A stretch of 64,000 bases of DNA, taken from the NCBI GenBank assembly GCA_028023455.1, contig JAQFVV010012535.1, positions 1,734,001 to 1,798,000 of the forward strand, given 5' to 3'. Within the stretch, counting starts at the first letter, position 1, and the number at the start of each line of letters is the position of its first letter. A program made the position numbers and the translations under genes. This stretch comes from Epiperipatus broadwayi. Taxonomy: Eukaryota; Onychophora; Udeonychophora; Euonychophora; Peripatidae. Shown piece after piece: positions 14,001 to 29,000 of the stretch. The notes beneath the pieces were generated by a model. That model saw only the letters and a list, made by a program, of their open reading frames with translations. It did not search any database and was not told where the DNA came from.

Positions 14001-17000
14001 AAAAAAGGGACAATATTTGCAAGTTGTAAGTCAAGAATAGGAGGAAATAAATCAAAAGGTGAGTATTGAATAAAATATAAAGTATCATAGTATCACAAGA
14101 TGTAATCCAAATTGTTAACATAATAAATGTGGATATGTGTTTAAATCCATACAGCTTAATCAAGCTGCAAGATTGTCTATCTATAAAACATTGCTTAACT
14201 AACAAAAAATCGTAGCTGTGTTTGAGCAACCATCTTTTTTGTCAATTCTGGCATCATGTAAGTTTAAATCTATGCTCAAAAAAATCCATTTTTGTCTGAC
14301 GAAGATATGTAAATAAACAAGTTAATTTTCTCAACAGTTTACCAGTAAATAATTTTCAACTCTTCATTGAACAATTGATGGCATCTTAAGCAATTATGCT
14401 TTAATTGAGATGCATTTTAGTTGATTTTTTTAAATTTAAAATTTGATAAATAAGTAAGTGTTTCAAGAGCATTCTTTTATGAGTGTGTGACTATCTCATA
14501 TACATGTGTATATACAAGTTTGTTTATTTGTAAACAAATAGTAAACAATTGTTTTTATATTTTAGAGTACAATTTGCTGGAGATAATTTTGTTCGTTGCA
14601 CAGGAGATACAATCGAAATGGCAAAAGCACAAAGTAAGTTATATTTAGATATTGTAATTTGTAAATTACTTATATTTATCAAATAATAATAAAAATAATA
14701 TATATATATATTAAATAAGTAACATAGATTAAGTGTCATTTTAAAATATTTTAAAAGTAGTCTATATCACAGATTAATTAAAATAAATAATTTGTAAACT
14801 TGTTGAAAATACAAAAACCGATAGTAGATTGCTTTTTTAAAGTTTTTTATTTACTTGTTATAACTTGATGTCTAATGTAATGTTATTGTTTTTTAAATAA
14901 ATATAATACTATCCGTTTTTGTTTTTTTTTGCAATATAAAAGTAGACAAGTTTTTTAATAAAAGTAGAATAAAAATTAGTTTTTATTTGTTGTATTATTC
15001 GTTTTTTTTACTTTTTGCTGTTAGTTATAACAGTCAGATGATAAAACATTTTAGAGAAAATACCATTCATAGGATTGCCATGGACTTATTATTGATTTGA
15101 CAGCTGATTTGAATATTAATAATAAACCTTTTTTTTTTTTTGAAAATTATATTCCTTATCTGGAATATTTTCATTATCTTTCAGTTACTCCACCTTACGC
15201 TCATAGTTCATTTCTTTTTGATCATCTTTATTGTAACCAGAAAATTTTTATTGAACAGCAATAAATTCTTTTCTCTTATCCCAGAGCAATTCTATAAGTA
15301 TAAATAATCAATATATCCCAATGATAGTGCAAGCAGAACCCCAGACTTCTCTCCTTCAATTTTCCCATCTAATAAAAGCTTAAGTAATCAATATATGTCA
15401 GATGATAGTGATTAATAAAGCTCTATCCAGTGCTGTTCTGCTCATATTTCCAGACTTGTTTCTAGCTTATAGCTTTCATCATTGAGAGATTTGGAATCGG
15501 ATCTAAAAAATTAGCTTAAATTCAAAACATTAAAATGCTTTTGAATTTCAGGCTAATAATTTGATATTAAAAAGGGATTAAAATATGGCTATTGGAGGGA
15601 AGATACATTAAATCCCCAAAATTCAGATGTATTAGATACAGATCCAATATTTTTCATTAATGAAAGCCATAAGTTGAAAACTGGTCTAGGAATATAGAAG
15701 AGGAGAATCTGGGCATCTTTTGGTAACTCAGTCTTATACTAGGTTGCATACCTGAAATAGGATAGTTTGAATTGCTATATGCTAGACTTCTAATAAGAAT
15801 CAACTATTTTTTGTCAATATGCTTTTGTCATATTATTCATAAATAGCTTTAAATTATAAAAACTCTTAATATTTTGAAACCAAATCTAATTTTTTGCTAG
15901 TCTATGTCTTGCTATAAAGGTCTCATTAAGTTAGCAATTATATATTTTAATGTTCTCAGTTATAAACTAACTAATTGCACTTAATCTTTTGATCAAATGA
16001 TGGAAAAACACAGCAAGTTTTTTCTAATTACATTTAATCTACTTTTAATTGTTACAATCCCTTTCTTATCATCATAGAGCCATCTTTATAAATACAATTA
16101 ATCAATATACATTTGGTAAGAATGTAGATATATTATTGTACCTTTTTGACTTATTGACCATTTTCAAGTAGAATGTACCATTTTGGTATTATTGGCATTT
16201 TATTATTTACACATAGTTTTACTTTTGAATATTATGTAAATAAAATACTTATTTATAAGTAAGTTTTAGTGGAGAAGATATAAATTAAATGTTAATGAGG
16301 CATGGATCCTCAAAAACGTTCAGCCTATCGATATTAACATTTAATTTATATATTCTCTACTAAAACTTACTTATAAATAAGTGTTTTATTTATTTACACA
16401 ATAAATAATTTTTAAGTTAGAGATACTATTAATACAAGATCTTAAACAATGTTTCATTTCTTTGCTATGGTGTTATTAAAATTTTTTTTTTTTTTCACTT
16501 ACTTCTTCAATTAAATAACTTGTGATGTTCTGAAAAATTAATTTTTTTTTATTTTTTGGACATTAATCCAAAAAAGAAAAAGATCAAAATGGAAAGATTA
16601 TTTAATTTTGAATTATTGAAAGTTTTAAAAAAAATTATTGAACATTTTAAGAAAATTATTTTTAAATTAACTTACTTAAAATATAAATTGTTTATCCAAT
16701 AAAATCATTAAGTATTTTGGTAATTAAATATCTAAGAAAGTTTTTGTACAATGTAGGTGATATCTAATATAGGATATTATAAGAATATCAAGAACTTATA
16801 ATCTAAATGAAGAGCTGTTTTATTATTGTGTTATCTTATGACTATAATAGTTTCATGGCCAATACAATTGAAAAATATATGGATAATACTATTTATTATT
16901 TTAATATATGATTTTTCCCCAGAGAACCACTAGTTTTTCAAAATTATTTAAAAGGAGTGCTTAGAGATTCCACATGAGAAATGGATTGACTATATTTTAT

Positions 17001-20000
17001 AGTCTGTATTTGTAACATAAATCATAGTCTGTCAAATTCCATTCTGAAAGAGATGAGCACAGTAATTGTTAGTAATTTTGAATCTATGGTGAGAGTTTAA
17101 TAATGTCTGGAAAAGTCAAATCCTATTGGCCATAAATTGTTAAATCTGTTAAATAAATTTATTTAGGACTTCATTTGAAGTCGTAATTCTTCAATTGTAT
17201 GGGCAATTTCCTGAAACGAATATCTATAAAAGGGATTTGATGTGAGGTGGTGAGTCTGTTTTCAGTTAATAAAAAAATTTGATTTACTAAATAGGTTTTT
17301 AAATATTTACTAACAAGCAACTTGTGATTCTGATATCTGATGGAGGAATATCTAAATATTACAAGAAAGTGAATTGATTATTCTAGTACTATTTTTAATA
17401 ATACTGATAATCTAATATTAATATTATCAATAATAATATGATTCAGCAAATTAATAGTTTCAAGATATTTTATTCTTCAACAAGACCTAGAATCCAAGCA
17501 AACTATAGCAATCTAGCATGTGCGAGATACACAGGTCTGGAACAGTACTAAACGTTAACCTATTTGCCCATGTTCCAGGGTCTCTAACTATATGGACAAC
17601 GCTTTTGAGGATACTAACAAATTTTCATTTTATTCCAGATCCAGCAATGAGAACAGAGTGAGCAAAGAGACTTGGAAATCCATAATATTCAAATAATTAA
17701 CTAATGATTATTACAAAATATAATACTTAAAGAGCAGTGCAGACTATTGCTTAATATATTTATAATCTGTCCATAATGTTGTTCAAGGCAACGTTAAGCA
17801 AAGGGAGTTTAATTAATAATACTAATAAAATCTTTCATTCAATTTGAAATAACTTAACTTAATCAAACAATCAATATTAGAGATTCTGGCAATGAATGAT
17901 AAATGCGAGAATGCAGAAAATGATATAATATAAATTTTATTAAATAATTAAATATGGTAATAAACAAAATAGGTGTGTGTACAATGGTAGTTACAAATTT
18001 TATTATGGTTTAATTTGCAATCACGCACTTTATGGATTAACAGAGCAAAACTCTCCATACAGTATTGCCACCTGTGCTAAACAGAGTAATCAATGGATGC
18101 TTTATGGATTAAGTCAATAAATCATTGAATTTACCTAAATACTTAAAATCTTTGTGTTATTACATAAGTTAGTTAGTGAAATTACTACATATATAAAACG
18201 AGTACTTTGTGCGGTTGCCCATATATAATGGTGTGGTTAATATGCCAAGGATCAAATAAATTAATTAGGTAATCAATAATACCTAGCTTAACCCTCATTT
18301 AATATTTTATAGATTTACACTAATGAGTTTTATTAGTCATTACATATATATGAATAAGAGTTCATGATGTGTGATTTGAAAAGTATGCAATATTTGGGAG
18401 ATGGCGGACGACATCCAGTTACGATTGGCAGAGAGCGTTGCAGGTAGATAGACAACTCAATAATGAATAATAAAGGCGGTATCACATTATCGCTCACAAT
18501 CGCATATAGAGAGGTGATCACTTAAGACGCATTTGACTGACTTTGTCATATTTGTATGAAAGGAGTATGCCTGCATGATGGCCAAGGTCATATCTCTGAG
18601 GCAAAATGGCACAAGTGGCGTGTTGAGACAATTCCTCCGTATGTTTCCCATACACTTATTCATTGGAAATGCCTGAAAAAGATTCCGAGTAGGAAATGCA
18701 TCTACTTTGAGAGGGATAATGAAGAGTGGTAATTCCAAAGATCCCAAAATACATGACAAAGCAAGAAAATCATAAATAACGATTGCAACAATACCCCCAT
18801 AATGCCTAAAACATATAAATAGTTTGGGTCACTAACAACCACGGTAAATTAATAAACACCTGATTATTATACGACGCTCTCCTGCATAATGGAATGCTTA
18901 AACACAAACCATCCCGGGCACTTAACTTAGGATTAATAACAGGCACATAAGAAGTCAGAGTTTAAAACTAAAAGGGAATAAATTGCTCTCCCGACATCTC
19001 CAGAATATCTCCTTACATTTCTACAAGCGATCATTGCACAGATAACTTACATTACTTACAAAAGAAAATCATTAAATTCACTTCTGGTGAGATTTAATTA
19101 GATAAAATGATAAAACAACTTTAATGATTAGATGAAGGTTAATTTTCAGTTAGAGATAATGATTAAGCATAAACATTAAAACCTTCCGGTCATTTAAAGA
19201 ATAAAATTAATATAAAATAATTGGTTTAAAACCGAGCGAGTTTATAATAACAAACTTTAAAAGAAATCTACCTCTCCATAATTTAATAGGAGAAAACTAT
19301 TGATGGTGGGTTTAAATTCATTCACTAGATTGTATACCTTCTTGGCATATCAAAATGAATTAGAATAATAAAATAAGAGAAAATCAAATTAATTCTAAAT
19401 TGCTGCACCAAAACATAAGGATTTACATAGCATTAGAATAAATTTCACAGACATTATTAACATTTATATAACAGCTTTAAAAATTAAGTAAAAAGAAAGA
19501 AAGGTGCACAATATAATTTAGAATCAGAATAATTTATCAATTAAGAGTTCATTAGTTGACAGGAATGTAGATGTTACCTTGGGCTTGAGGACACGATGAT
19601 GTAGGTAATCGATGGATCATGATCATAAACTGGCTTGGGTTAGAAGCAAGCATTGATAGAAATTCAAGAGTCACTTTCAGGCAAACAGGTCACTGAACAG
19701 TCCACATATTTGGTCTAGGTGTTTCAGACCACAGCATAGTAAGCTAGATAAGCTTCCCAGAGGTATGGGGAAGCAGACGATCTCCTTTATCCCACCATGA
19801 TTTGCTGTACAATGCAAACTTGCGTGAAGTATATGTTATCTGAATAGAGCAAAAGAACAAAAAGCAAAGCAAAAAATAAAATTTAGCTATTTATACACAG
19901 GCAAATATTTAAAGAATGCTGCACATTGCCTCAAACTCACACACTTGATTGAGATTCGAAGTTGACCTCCATTTCCATATATGGGAATGAAAAGTAATTA

Positions 20001-23000
20001 ATATTTTCCATGCTGCTATTAGTAAGGCAAGTTTAGCTTTTATATGGATAATCAGGCTTTCCTTGGTTCACTGTAATTACTGACTTTGTTTGCTAATAGT
20101 TTCATTTATAAGAATGGTTTAAACAGAATAATTAAAGAACCTCTGGCATTTATAACCTTCCGTGCATCTTGTAGAATGACACAATGGCCCGCAATATTTT
20201 AAGACCAACCGTCTGCATTGTTTCACTCTTAAATATCAGTTTACTTTTAGACAAACCATTAGTAATAAATTTATACTATTGTTTGTCTCTTAAATGACAA
20301 TTTTACACAAATTCCCAGCAATAAATTTCCAAAATACTATTGTTCGTCTTTTAAATGACAATTTTACTTTTATACAAATTATTATTTGCAAAATATATGC
20401 AATATACATTGGTTAAAAGTTATACAAAATTTTATAACTTTCAAATGTTAATTTTCATACGCACATACACGTGTGCAAGTTGAATGGGCAGATGTACTAA
20501 ATGTTCGTGTATCCATACATCTCTCTCTATATATTATTGTCTATTAAATTTATATATAATTCGGGTTCAAACCGGTTCTAGTGTTTATATAATCGGCACT
20601 AGGTGAAGCGCAAATCTGCAGAACAGATTTCCAGCTTCAATATATAAATAATTTTTCATTTTTAGGAACTTAAACAAGATATTTATTTCAAAAAATAATA
20701 AGAAGATAATTAAGAGAAAAAAAACAGCATTTAATCGAGATAATATAAGAGAAATATTAGAAGTGGAAATGTATTTTGTAAGAGTATCAATCTGATATGT
20801 GAGAACATAATATGCTTTAGACTTGGCTTTTTAGGAGAAATAACTTGTAAGGAAACAGCTAAAACTAAATTTCTCTCCCAGATATTGGTAGGAAATGAAC
20901 TGATTCTTGTTCAAATCTTTGCTTAAAATATAAAAGTCCTAGCATTTATACTTTAAAAAAAAAAAAAAACAACACCACAAGGATATGTACTGAATTTACC
21001 AGTGAAAAGGAACGCAGCGGCATATAAGACGAACACTCATTTTTATTCACATTTTTAAGAAAAAAAATAATTTTCTACATTTTTTCATGAATTTCCATAA
21101 TGATTTGCTGTATTAATTTTATAGTTATACAAAAAAATGTAACTAAGGAATACTGTAGTTAAGTATCTTTTACTCTTCATTCTCAAAACCCAGAAATTCA
21201 TTTTCAGAACTAAATGAAGAATCAATTGAAGTCTCTTCTTCAGAAACTAAGTCTTTGTATAAAAAATCATTCTCTGTGCCATCAAGTGAGTTATTAATGC
21301 CACATTTCTTAAATGACTTTACAACTGCCTGATGTTTCATGGCACCCCATGAAGTTTTCACCCATTCACAAATCTGCGAAATGCTAGGCTTCTTTCTTCT
21401 TCCTGGTGTCACTTCAAAATCTATAGACTGCATCCGAAGTTCCATTTCTCCTTCGTGAATCCTTTAAATGATTTATTAATGTAGATATCTAAAAGTTGAA
21501 GCTGGCTTTTTAAGTCACCTGAAATTACAGCTAATTAAGTTTTCAGTTAGTTTTTATTTTTCACAGCTTCTATTCTGTGACTCCAGAACTGATTCCGTAC
21601 TAGCAAGGCAGATTTCTTTAAGGGTACACCAGGATGCCTAGGCCACTCATTGTTTACCCACTACTTCATCCATCCAGCTCTTAGGATGAACATGCTTAAA
21701 CGTACCTTTAGGCAGTTTTTTCCTTGAGCAACTTATCTTTACAGAACAGGAAAAAAAAAATGTGGATATGATTTATTTGAAACCACTGTTTAGCAACAGG
21801 ACAAAATACAATAGAATATTTATATATATATTGTTACCATATAACTGGTCTCGATGTTTGTTAATCCTTATTTAAATGGTCAACTGTGAAAAATTTTAAA
21901 TTTTAATTAACAATAATTGTAATATATTAAATCACTGTATTATCTTAGTGATATGTAATAGTAGTTGCTAAATTGTATTTTAACATTAAGTAAATTTATC
22001 AGTAAATTTCCTGAGAGTGATAAAGACTCGGACTGTTCAAGTTATGTTAAGCCCTCTGGCAGGATGTGTATGAGATTTCATATGCAGTTTGTCAGGTGGA
22101 CTAATTTTTAATAATATTAAAATGATAATTTATTAGTGTTATTATTAAGTATGCTTAAAACTCTTCTAAATCAACATTTGTAGTCAATTCCTTAAGTATA
22201 TTTTTATTGTTATTTAAGATAGTATTGAATAGTCTGATTAATTGTCACTAATGAATATAGGGGGAGAAGTATTAATTATATGCACTCCATGCTGTCATTG
22301 GTCTATTTTTAATTGTACCATAATTCAATGTAATAAAAGGTATAAATAACTTAACATAAGTAGTAGAGGGGCGATATTAATAAAAAGAACAAGCGGAAAG
22401 ATATTAACATCTGAAACAATAAAACTAAATAAACCAAGAAGGAGCTGAAAAAGTAATAACATTGGATTTGAATTGATCAAAATCAAGATATATTGTAAGT
22501 CTTATATTATGGAGTAGAGACTCTTTATTCCTTGTATGCATTATGATCTCCTTAACTATCAATCAACCTTTGCTAAGATTTTACATTGGGAGAAAAATGG
22601 AAACCATTTTGAAAAACAAGTATTTTACCAAATGGGACCTCGAATTTGAAACCAAACAAGAAATCATGAGCATGAAATTTTATTCCACATATTATTACAA
22701 TTTTAATCATTATAATCATTGTGTACATTTAAAAATCACGAGTCAGTTGTTTGAATGGAAAAAAAAAAAAAAATTCTGTGCGTTCATTTATAAAGTAAAG
22801 ATAAAATATGTTTGCTTTTTATATCAAATAGTAATAAAAATCTGATTTAAAAAAAAATAATTTGGACAAAATTTTTAAAATTCAAATTGAACAAAGTAAA
22901 ATTTACATCAAATGAATAATAAAGTTTACTGATTTTATAGGATGTGTGAGTTTAGTGTATATATATATTTTTAAAAAAATATTGTTCTGGTAATTTCGTC

Positions 23001-26000
23001 ATTAAAAATGAAAATTGAAATACATTTACTGTATTGATAAATGCAAAAGAAAATGTTTAACTCACATTTATTAAAGATCTTTAATGGAAATCCTGTTAAG
23101 AAAAAAACAATAACCATTCTTTATATTATTGAAGAAAATATTTAATAATATTGATATAAAAACATAAGTGAATAAATATCTGCTTCTTAATAACTGAGGT
23201 GGAACACTGGAATTAATATTAGTTTTAAGTATTAATAAATGATTTCAAAATGTTTTGAAATGCTGAAGTCATCGCCATCTATTTAAAAGGTATTACCGCG
23301 GATAAAATTAAAAAATGCTTTTGTGAAAGTTTTCTCTTGCTATCAAAGTTGAAGCTATTATTAAAACTACAATTTGGTCAAATAAGATGGATCCAAAATT
23401 CTGCAGAAAATAATTATAAGCACTATTACATTGTTTGTAAAATGTTCTGCCCATAGTGGCGTCATTTCTTTCATCAGTCAGCTCATAGTGAAGGAACTTA
23501 GATTATGAACTAGGGGAATAAAGTAAGATGATAATAATGATTTTTTTTTTGTTCATGTTTTTTATTATATTATACTAGTTTTGGATAGGTTATTAAGGTA
23601 TATATATATATATATTTAATGGTATAAATTTGTAATGAGTCTGAAAACTGACAAAGGTAAAATTGTATACATTTATTTTTTCTTCTTTGCTCATTGGTCT
23701 AAAATTTAACTTTAAATTAAATATGTTTAGATAAAGAGATATGCCAATCTCTTACATTTATAAGAATAATTTATTGATATTCTATTTATGGGTAAACAGA
23801 CAAAATAACTTGCCAGAAGAATAATAATATTTACTCATAATAACACAATTATTGTATTATATGGAGTTTTTCATATAAGCAGGGATACACTCATTTTATA
23901 TCTTTGTTATATTTTGCCTATAATTTAATATGTCCACTTTAGTTTATACAATTTGTGCTATTTTTCATTGACTGGGTTTCTTATTAATGCAAATTTTTTT
24001 ATGCTTTTAAAAATGTTTTATAGTTGCTTGACTTACATTTCCTTTGTTGGTGCCATATACTATTTAGTACATATATTAAGCCAATAAACATCACTTGACC
24101 ACTACTTCTTTTGCTTGCTTATAGCTGTTTTAAAACAGGCAAAACTCACTATACGTATTGCCACACACAGCAAGCTAGAGTAATCAATGGATGCCAGAAG
24201 GCTTGTGCATAAAATCTCCATCTACCCATATGACTATATAAGCTAATGAGCTTGGATTGGAAACATTAAGATGTTTTCAATTTAAGACTCATAGTTTTGT
24301 AGTTAAGTGGAGATAAAAGGTGGCTGTTAGAGGGTTGCATTAGATCCTAAGGTGTAGGTGTAGTGCTCTCAGATCCAAGGCTCCTCACTGACAAAGGCCA
24401 CAAGCCAGAAACTAGTCTGGGGATATTGGATGAGTAGGCACTAGTTGGGGATTTTATGCACAAACCTTCTGGCATCCATTGATTACTCTAGTTTGCTGTG
24501 TGTGGCAATACGTATAGTGAGTTTTGCCTGTTTTAGTATATATATATATATTGTGAAGTAGGATATTTATCTTTTAGCTTTTACTGTGGGAATTATTTTA
24601 TCTGCCATTGTTTTGTGCTAGTTTCCATTTTATATATGTGAGAATGAGAAACGTAACTTCATCAAATATTGTATCATTGACATTGTGCATGGGTAGATGG
24701 AGTATACTCTCCCATTGCTTATTCCATGAGAGGATTATATTGTCGAGGCTGATAATTAATTAATGCTTAATTAGCATAGTTTAATCTCTAGAGAGAATTA
24801 TTTTCATGACATGCATTCTGTTTTCCTGTGTTGAGACGATGTCCACACTCTTTATACCTAGGAAAAAGGTATTGGAATCTGTCTGCCACATTATTATACA
24901 ACTATATAATGTTGTTTTGAAGAGCCTTTCTTTATTGTTTGATCCGTTATTTTCCACCGTACATGGTGAAGTTTTTGATGTTCTAAAATTATATGGCAAC
25001 GATAAGGTAGAATTAGATTCAGGAACACTTGTTTATCTATAGTATTTAGCTAAATAGAATAGTGTATATATTTGTGCTGTTGCACTTTGTTAACAGTTTA
25101 CAAGCAAACCAACAAAACTGACTAGTAATTTTAAAACTTATGTATAGCATAATAAGAGATACACGTGCATTGTCATATTATTTCCATTTAAGCAATAGTT
25201 TGCCGATGGATTAGTAAGACCTTTCAGTAGTTAGCATGATTATTTTATGGACATAGGCAAGTTTAATATCCTGCATACATTTTATTTCTGGTATCTGTTT
25301 CCATATTTATGTAATAAATTTCTTCATGCTAAACATTAATAATTGTCATTTGTGCTTAATATGATAATTGCCATTGTCAAATTATTGATTAATAAAGTTT
25401 AGTTATATTTTAATATTTTCAATGGCATACTATAAATGGATATTATGTTACTAAACATATCAGTGCATCAAAACTGATATACCCGTACTCAAATGAAATA
25501 TACCTTGCTTTATATTGTTTCTAAAATAGATGTATGTTTTTCAAATGTTTATTATTTTTAAAAAAATTGTAAATAGTGTAAATAAATCTTGTTGTTTTAA
25601 AAATATATTTAGTTGTCTGTAGTCTTATTACTAATCATCATCCATATTATTATTGCTATCAACACATTATTTTATTGTCTTAAAGTCATCATTAATTAAT
25701 ACAGTAGATTTTATTATGCATTAATGTATCATAATAATTTTGGTAAACTTTTACATTTAAAGTACATTTAGAATTTATGGCTTATTGATTAGAATTACTG
25801 TAGATCTTAAGCCTGTGTCTTATTTTAAATAATATTTTAATGATCTATTGGTTTTGGAATAACCTGTTTATTTGAGTCATTAGATACGTCATTCACTAAT
25901 CTTGATCATATTTCCTAAGATTATTTAATAAAAGAAAGTTTGTAAGTTATTGTGCTTACTTTATTAAGAACTTATTTGTACTTCATAAAGCTTAAAGTTC

Positions 26001-29000
26001 ATATTACTATTGGTATGCAAATATTTATTAATTCTATTTTGTTTTATGAGCTGTTTTATTTGGGTAGTGGCAAAATCCCTTTCACTGACCCAAGTATATC
26101 TTGTAAAATGATAATATTTAAGTCATTTGAATCCTGAGAAAAGTAAATTGTTAATTCTTAATTGTAATTTTGAATTTATGGTAATTTTTGTCTTAAGTTA
26201 TTTGTTGTGCTTTGATTAGAGTTATGTTTATCTTCACAGTTTTATTAATTTAGTATAATTTTTAAGATGTAGATTTCTTCTTTTATTTTAAAACTTATAG
26301 TTTATTTTAACTTCATAGTTAAATATTCTGGTTTAGTCAAGCTTAGAATCCATACTTTGTTTCATTTTGCCTTAGTATTATTTAATACAATAGTAGTTTA
26401 TAGCCGAGGATCTCTTTCTCCATCATCAACATTGTTTTCATTTTCCTCTTGATTTTTTCTTTCTTTTCTTCATTTTATTTTAATTCATCATCATAATTGA
26501 ATCATCCTTCATTGGCTCCTGTTCTATTATTATCTCAATCATTCATTATTGGCTCCTGTTCTATTATTATCTCAGTCATTCATTATCCTAACACATTTTC
26601 TTTCTCTTAAGCTCGTTTGTTTTCATTACTTATCATTTATTTCCATCATCTATTTATCATTTAATTCATAATTTGAATTCCATATCCATTTCATACACCC
26701 GGTTATTAATTATTTATTGGTTTACAAATATTAAATTTATTTAATAGTATTTTGCTATGGATTATAAAGCTTGTTTAACCGATGTCGATACTAGAAGTAA
26801 TTATCTTCATGGACATTTTGTGATCTTTCTTAGATTTATTGTTTCATGCTAGCTTAGTTGGTTTTAAGAAAATAATACCTTTATTTTAACATTTCTTTTT
26901 ATGCATATATATTCTTAATATTCGTGTAGAAATGGTTACAATATATTAATATAAACCAGAAGTTTTAGAATGACTGAAATTTTAACTCTTAATTTTGATT
27001 ACTGGTGCATAAGATGCACCCCATATATTAGTCATATTTTGAGGGGAAAAAAGTGTGTCCTATATGCTGACAAATACAGTATATCCTAGTTTCCAAAATC
27101 TGAAAAAATATTTAACTACCAAATGATATCCACTCTATCAAATTTATTTTTTATGTAGCAAATTATTTAATAATTTATCAGTATTTATTTAGAATCTTTT
27201 TTTTTTTAACTTAATTTTGCTAGAGTTTTCTAAAATAGTTCATTATTTTTTTGTATTTTTCTTAAATTCATCCATTCTTTTTTTTTTTTTTAGTGTTTGC
27301 CTGGGAAGCTTATGATCGTGGTGTAGATGTACATCTTCAGGCAGAACCTACCAAGCTCGAGCTTTTACAGCATCAATTTGAAGTCAAAAAGGATGAATTC
27401 AAACATCAGTTAAAAGGGAGTATCTTGGAAAAATATGGAGGTGAAAAACATCTTGATGCTCCACCCAAACAATTACTTCTAGCTCAAACTGTAAATATTC
27501 TTGATTAGAAATCAAATTTATTTACTAAAATTTTGTGATATTTATTTTAAAAATATTTAATAGGAAGATTATGTAGAATATTCACGGCATGGGCGAGTTA
27601 TTAAAGGACAAGAAAAGGCTGTAATTCGTTCCAAATATGAAGAAGATGTTTATATAAATAACCATAAGGTACATTTTCTTCAATTATTATTTTGTTAATG
27701 AAATTTTTGATATTGTTTGTAGCATACATGAAATATATGGAAATTGACAATATATTTAATTGCCAGAAAAAGTAATTTTTCACATTTATATTTTATGAAA
27801 TTATATAACATTAGGCAGTTTACAGTATATTTATTTTTATATTATTCTCATTTCCTTTATCATCTTTGTCATAATTTGAATAAAAAATATTTTCATATTT
27901 ACTGTTAATTTGAAAGTAAACTTATATCTATCTGTAAGATATGAATTATTGTGATGCAAAGATTCCATCTTAGATGTAAACATGTTTCTGTATGTAAACC
28001 ATATAGACAACTAAAACATTTGATCTTTTTGATGAATTATAATAAATGCATCCATTAGTTAATTATTAACCTCTTCTGAGCTCCATTAGTTAATTATTAA
28101 CCTCTTCTAATCTCCAATCATCAAATCATCTTTTATTTCATTTTAATAAAAACTGCTTTGTTTGTTTCAATTACCCTATTCTGTTTTTATCATAAAAATG
28201 TAAAAAAAAAAAAATCTATTTCTTTCATTCCTTCAAGTTTAAATTCCATTCCCCATACAATTTATCACTGATTTTTACATCCTGCATTCTAAAAATAAAT
28301 GTTCAATAATCTTCCATTTCCATGTCTACAATCCAAATTTTTAATCCATTTTTGCTTCATCCCTTAATATCTATAGCTCTTGTCCTTACATAAAGTAGTA
28401 AGCTCCCGCTATTGTTAACATACATTTTTTCATATTTTATTCTTATATAACTACTTTTTTTTTCATGTTTATTTTTCAGTAACTTTTTTTTGCTTTAGCC
28501 AATTTATTTTATCCCCCTTTTTCTATCTCTCATTATTCATACATCTAATATATTCTCTACACATTTATCCCATTTCTGATATGTATATATAGAAATAAAT
28601 ACTTTATTATTTCTTCTTTTAAAACTTTTCTAGCTCATCACATTGCTGTTCTTTCCACATAATCCAATTAAATACTATAATTATTTATTTAGACTTTCAA
28701 ACATTTTAAATTTGCATTTAATTTCCCATATTGGAAAAAAGAATCTATTCTCTTTCCTCTTGAATAGCTTCATTTGCTGTCATATTTTTTATATTTATTT
28801 AAAAACCTGCTAATTTTTAATTAATTCTTTTTCTACTTTTTGTCTTAACTATAATTTCTGTCAGTACAATTTCTTTTTTTCATTTTAACAGAATAGTTAC
28901 AAATATCTATAATCTGATCTGCTATTTATGTTCATAACTTGAAATGTGAATCCAAATTGACAGATGTCTCCATTTTTCACCCTTCATCTTTATTCTTCCT

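Noticed and set aside
18333-18759. Two adjacent open frames on the - strand (62 and 90 codons)
   Set aside because: Different frames, no recognisable domain, no splice context. They most likely reflect the lower AT content of this block.
20561-20600. GGGTTCAAACCGG as a tRNA B box
   Set aside because: No A box or cloverleaf could be found at a suitable distance.
22543-22845. 100-codon open frame on the + strand
   Set aside because: The second half is translated from A/T-rich tracts and nothing recognisable is present.
24781-25042. Overlapping open frames of 72-78 codons on both strands
   Set aside because: The equivalent region in the second copy of the repeat (about 51.1-51.3 kb) has stops in the same frame, so neither is a gene.
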